Made by a program: the position numbers and the translations under genes
In this document: in pieces, positions 60,646-64,000 of the stretch
Layout of the letters: each line of letters opens with the position of its first letter
How positions within the stretch are numbered: position 1 is the stretch's first letter
Notes under the pieces: generated by a model
What the model was told of the DNA's origin: nothing
What the model saw: the letters and a program-made list of their open reading frames with translations, nothing else
Databases searched by the model: none
Source of the DNA: Saccharum officinarum
Lineage: Eukaryota; Streptophyta; Magnoliopsida; Poales; Poaceae
Assembly (NCBI GenBank): GCA_020631735.1
Contig: CM036199.1
Coordinates: 20,563,553-20,627,552 of the forward strand
Direction of reading: 5' to 3'
DNA: 64,000 nt

Positions 60646-62932
60646 GCTACCAAGAAGAGAAAGAGGACACCCACTGAGGCAGAGATAGCACAGGCAGTCG
60701 CTGATGCAGCAGAGCTTGCAGAGAGAGGTGGCAGAAGCAGTGGGATTCACATTGGCGAGCGTCACTTTCATATTAAAGGACGATAGCTTGGTACTGAGGC
60801 CACAGAGGGGACAGAGGATGCACCTATAGAGCAGCCCACTGAGGACACAGAGGAGACACAGGAGCAGACCGTTAAGACTCCACCATGCTGTCACTTAGGA
60901 CGTACGCGTGCTCAGGTGACTCCTAGGTCAGAGGGCCAGCGTCGTGGAGGTCGTCCACCTCCTAGGGCTTGAGGTTCCCCCTAGTCGAGCACTTTGACCT
61001 GAGGGAAGCTACAGCACGATAGGTCTAGGCTCTCAGGTTTGTTGAGGTTGGTCGGTGGTTCCCACCTCAGCGGAACCCCCGAGCCTCAGAGGGCTTCTAC
61101 ACACCTCTGCACGAGGACTTCTATAGAGCCTCTGTTGACAGCGAGATTGCATTTAGACCTCAAAGAGTTTGTCGACTCGAGGCTTTAGTTGAGGTGATTA
61201 GTGAGCAGCTCCATCCACATCTGTCCTTTTTACCTGGTTTGTCAGACCTTCTGGGACGGACTGGAGCTTACTACGGGACTTGGGTCAAAGAGTTCTACTC
61301 TTCACTTTGGATTGACCCTACTCACGAGTTTATACACTTTGCATTCCAAGGCCGTGACCGCAGACTATATAGCACCAGGGTACGGGAGATTCTCAGACTC
61401 CCTGCTTCAGAGACAAAGATTCACCAGTTGTGCTTTGGATAGACTTCACCACCGAGATGTCCTCACAGAGGTACAGTACCACCCACAGACATGATTAGAC
61501 CCTGCTTCCGTGAGCCGTTTGGCGAGGGGTCTAGACATACACTTGCCAGCTTGACACCCCTTGCTAGAGTGCTTGATGCCATTGTGAGGCAGACTCTTCT
61601 TCCGAGGCTAGGATACAGAGAGGGCCTGACACGTATGCAGCTTTGGGTTGTTCATCACCTCATCTCTCAGACACCATTTGATATTTGGGATCTGTTACTA
61701 TGTGAGATGGAGGATACTTTGGCTGAGGGCTTCAAGGGTCACCGTTAGTTACCATATGAGCACTGGATCTGCTTTATTATTCGATCTGCGTGTGACCTGC
61801 CTGCAGAGATTAGGGATGAGATCTCTGATACCACTACTGCATTTCCAGAGTATGATATTCGACAATTGTGGGCTTCAGTTACTAGAGAGCAGGCACCTAG
61901 GCCAGGACAGCGTCAGAGGCTAGAGGTTCCAGAGACAGCAGCTGAGCAGGATGAGACAATTGAGGGTCTTGCTGAGGCTGAGCTTGTAGATCTTGATGCT
62001 CAACCAACTGATCCAGTTGAGGGTGATGCCACTGACAGCACAGACGAGGACTACCAGCCTATTCCCCGGTACCGCTCTCCTCGGTCTCACGACCATGAGA
62101 CCGGTGGTTCAGGATCAGCCTCCTGCTCAGACCTATCCATGGTGGCTATCCTTGAGAGGCTGACCCAGGCCCAGGAGAGGCAGGAGGTTCAGATGCAGCG
62201 ATAGGCTCAGGACACAACAGCTGTATTTGCTTAGATTTAGACTCATCAGGACGAGTTCTAGAGGCAGCAGCTGAAGTTTTAGAGGCAGCAGTTTGAGATG
62301 CAGAGGCAGTAGGCAGCCACCCAGCAGCAGTATCTTGAGCTCCTGCGGCACCTCATCACTGTTGGGGTTCCTCCACCACCGTCTGTCCTTACTCCAGCAC
62401 TACAGTCCAGTGGACCTCAGAGTCAGGGACAGCCGAGCTTTCAGTTTACCTCTCCCCAGCAGCAAGTTCCTCAAACCTTTCAGTCCCCGAGCTACACTCC
62501 TATTCAGACAGGGTTCACTCCACCAGCTCAGCCCAGACCTCACCTTCTGATAGGCACTCCTTTCACTGACTTGAGTGCCTCCTACATCGAGTTGACTGGT
62601 CAGCCTACACCCTCGCACACCACTGTTGTGACCTCTTCAAGGATGTCGGCTTCCGAGACTATGGCTCCTCTAGTGACAGGGACCGGGACTATAGAGACAG
62701 TGCTGTCATCAGTTGCCTTGACAGATCCTCCCACAGTTGATGTTTTTCAGGCTCTAGTGACAGAGACTGTTCCTATTGTTGCTACTACGTCTTCAGTTTC
62801 TCCTCCTGCTCTACAGACCCAGACTGCTTTACTGCCACGTGTATCTATAGAGGGTCAGACTGATAGTTTAAAGTCTAAGGAGGATACTTCACAGTTTGTG
62901 ATCACCCCACACTCCTTGGCACCTGACACGAC

Positions 62933-64000
62933 TGAAAGTCCCTAGTTTGGTTTTGGCTAATTGATGAAACCTAGGACTAACCTTTGTATCTAAGTGGATG
63001 ATTTAGATAAAGGTGGTCATTGCATATGAGACATGACATTGACTCATGTGACCAAGATGATGAAGACCAAGATGAGGCTTGGCTCGATGGACCGATTGTG
63101 AAGGTGAAGGGCAAGTCGAGGCTTCGAAGTGAAGGACCATGCGATGGTGAAGCTTGAGCAAGACTTGGCGCCGACGGACCAATGCAACGGTGAAGAGCAA
63201 GTGAAGTCAAGGTCGATGGATCGAGACGGTCATGTGATGATATGAAGTGGATCATATCATTTGAAGAAACAAAATGGGCTCAAGGCAAAGGTATAACCAT
63301 AGGGCCATTTTGTTTTACACTCAAGACACCATAGAGGGTGTGAGTGGTTTAGGATCGATAGCCGAACTATTAAGAGGGAAAGTCTTATCGGTTATTCGAT
63401 GCACGGGTGCCACTAGGTGAATTCATGAAGTGCATTGCATGTAGGGCCTAGTGAGCTAATTGGAAAACCTTTGAAAATGATTGAGAAAAAGCTAACACAC
63501 AAGCACATGGAGATGTACACTTGATGGTGTTGGCACATTTGCAAAGGTGGCCTTGGTCGCGCTGTGGTTTGCGGGTAGAGAGGGGTTTGGGTTCCTCTCT
63601 CCCTCCCGCCGAGCGTGCGAGCACGGGATTCAGGCGATTTCGGGGAAATGAAATGCCTATTTTCCACTACGCCGGAAGTTGGAAAAGAAACGAAAGCGAA
63701 CGGAGGTCACAGAGGTGACCGGACACTGCACCGGACGCGGTCACGGTGTGACCGGACGCGTCCGGTCAGTACAGCACGGTATCGGGCGCGCGGGCTAGGG
63801 TTTGCAACCAGCGCGTCCGGTCACTTGCGGGACCGGCGCGTCCGGTCAAGTGCCTAGAAGGAACTGCGGTTCGCAAGGACGATCGGACGCGGGGCGCGTC
63901 CGGTCACACGCGATCGGACGCATCCGGTCGTCGAGGGAGCTTACTGGACTCCGACCGGACGCTGGCACTGTCGCGTCCGGTCGTTGCGAGGAGCGTGTCC
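62933..64000 (+). mobile_element. LTR F, Sirevirus-type copia, right end outside window
   Basis: It starts TGAAAGTCCCTAGTTTGG and follows the LTRs of element C through GATGAGGCTTGGCT(C/T)GATGGACC, AAGGTATAACC and CTAACACAC to the palindrome array (from about 63716). It is clearly diverged from them, so it is a separate insertion. The left flank ACGAC (62928-62932) should recur at the far end. The insertion ends the env-like ORF of element B. Confidence 0.85.

Larger units (their letters stand above)
32574..62932 (+). mobile_element. env-bearing Sirevirus-like copia element B, with four later insertions
   Basis: In order: 5' LTR (32574-34175), primer-binding site, gag, protease, integrase, RT, RNase H, non-coding spacer, env-like ORF. 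The order PR-IN-RT-RH is that of Ty1/copia. Coiled-coil, zinc-knuckle gag and an extra ORF after pol point to the Sirevirus (SIRE/Maximus) lineage. Taking out insertions C (36034-46301), D (47576-52984) and E (57387-60645), each with a 5-bp duplication, leaves about 11.4 kb without the 3' LTR, which lies beyond the window behind insertion F. The left flank GGGCC (32569-32573) should recur after the 3' LTR. Confidence 0.8.
57286..62932 (+). pseudogene. env-like / plant-transposon-domain ORF of element B, ambers and insertions
   Basis: The ORF starts MVRCKNVGGALSD and is interrupted at 57387-60645 by solo LTR E. It continues with a basic segment, an Ala/Glu helix (EAEIAQAVADAAELAERGG), acidic repeats, and a folded domain (about 61030-61870: VGRWFPPQ, GFYTPLHEDFYRA, WVKEFYSSLWID, LQFG-like block, MIRPCFREP, HHLISQTPFDIWDLLL). 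That domain resembles the putative plant transposon protein domain found in such extra ORFs. A Gln-rich tail with a heptad-like run (62140-62340) and a Pro/Ser/Thr-rich end follow. From 61020 on, one frame stays open apart from ten TAG codons. An earlier frame change near 60985 and stops at 60784, 60970 and 60982 also occur. LTR F cuts the end. The function in SIRE-type elements is only presumed envelope-like. Confidence 0.7.

Overview
The window is nuclear DNA of a grass, most likely from the sorghum/sugarcane/maize group (Andropogoneae). The evidence is split plant genes with GT-AG introns, Stowaway and other MITEs, a CACTA element carrying CACTCGGCAAAG subterminal repeats, long TGTAACACCC-type LTRs, and Sirevirus-like Ty1/copia elements whose LTRs are full of GACCGGACGCGTCCGGTC palindromes. 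The species cannot be fixed from the sequence. I see no bacterial, plasmid, CRISPR or RNA-gene signal. A 100-N assembly gap lies at 30782-30881.

Left part (1-25821), gene-bearing. It starts with the 3' part of a long LTR (1-3475), followed by a CACTA element (4237-5671), a Stowaway MITE (6672-6930), a decayed NLR-type N-terminal gene fragment interrupted by a MITE (7185-8527), and a 5'-truncated LINE (9425-12359). The one clearly intact host gene follows: a six-exon minus-strand inositol transporter of the INT1 type (13076-16310, 506 codons). Upstream of it, also on the minus strand, is a roughly 12-exon gene (17989-23610) for a protein with two tandem trypsin-like domains. Both domains lack the catalytic triad. 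One exon is split by a 1036-bp hAT element, so it is called a pseudogene.

Right part (25822-64000), a stack of nested retroelements. A solo Sirevirus-type LTR (25822-29181) contains a 1350-bp hAT element. A copia element A (29569-32573, partly in the gap) has apparently received a larger env-bearing copia element B (32574 to at least 62932). B carries gag, protease, integrase, RT-RNase H, and then an env-like/plant-transposon-domain ORF. It has been cut four times: by a gag-only non-autonomous copia C inside gag (36034-46301), by a 5.4-kb solo LTR D inside integrase (47576-52984), by a 3.3-kb solo LTR E inside the env-like ORF (57387-60645), and by a further LTR F that runs off the window (62933-64000). 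Target-site duplications, exact or with one mismatch, mark C, D and E, so their insertion points are known to the base.

Only the inositol transporter is likely to make a working host protein. Everything else is mobile DNA or genes broken by it. The most unusual signals are: ten in-frame premature stops in the env-like ORF that are all amber (TAG); an LTR-like palindrome array in front of that ORF whose motif type tracks the LTR of the same element; the gag-only element C with four zinc knuckles and no pol; and a tandem pseudo-protease gene whose start codon appears to be assembled across a splice junction.
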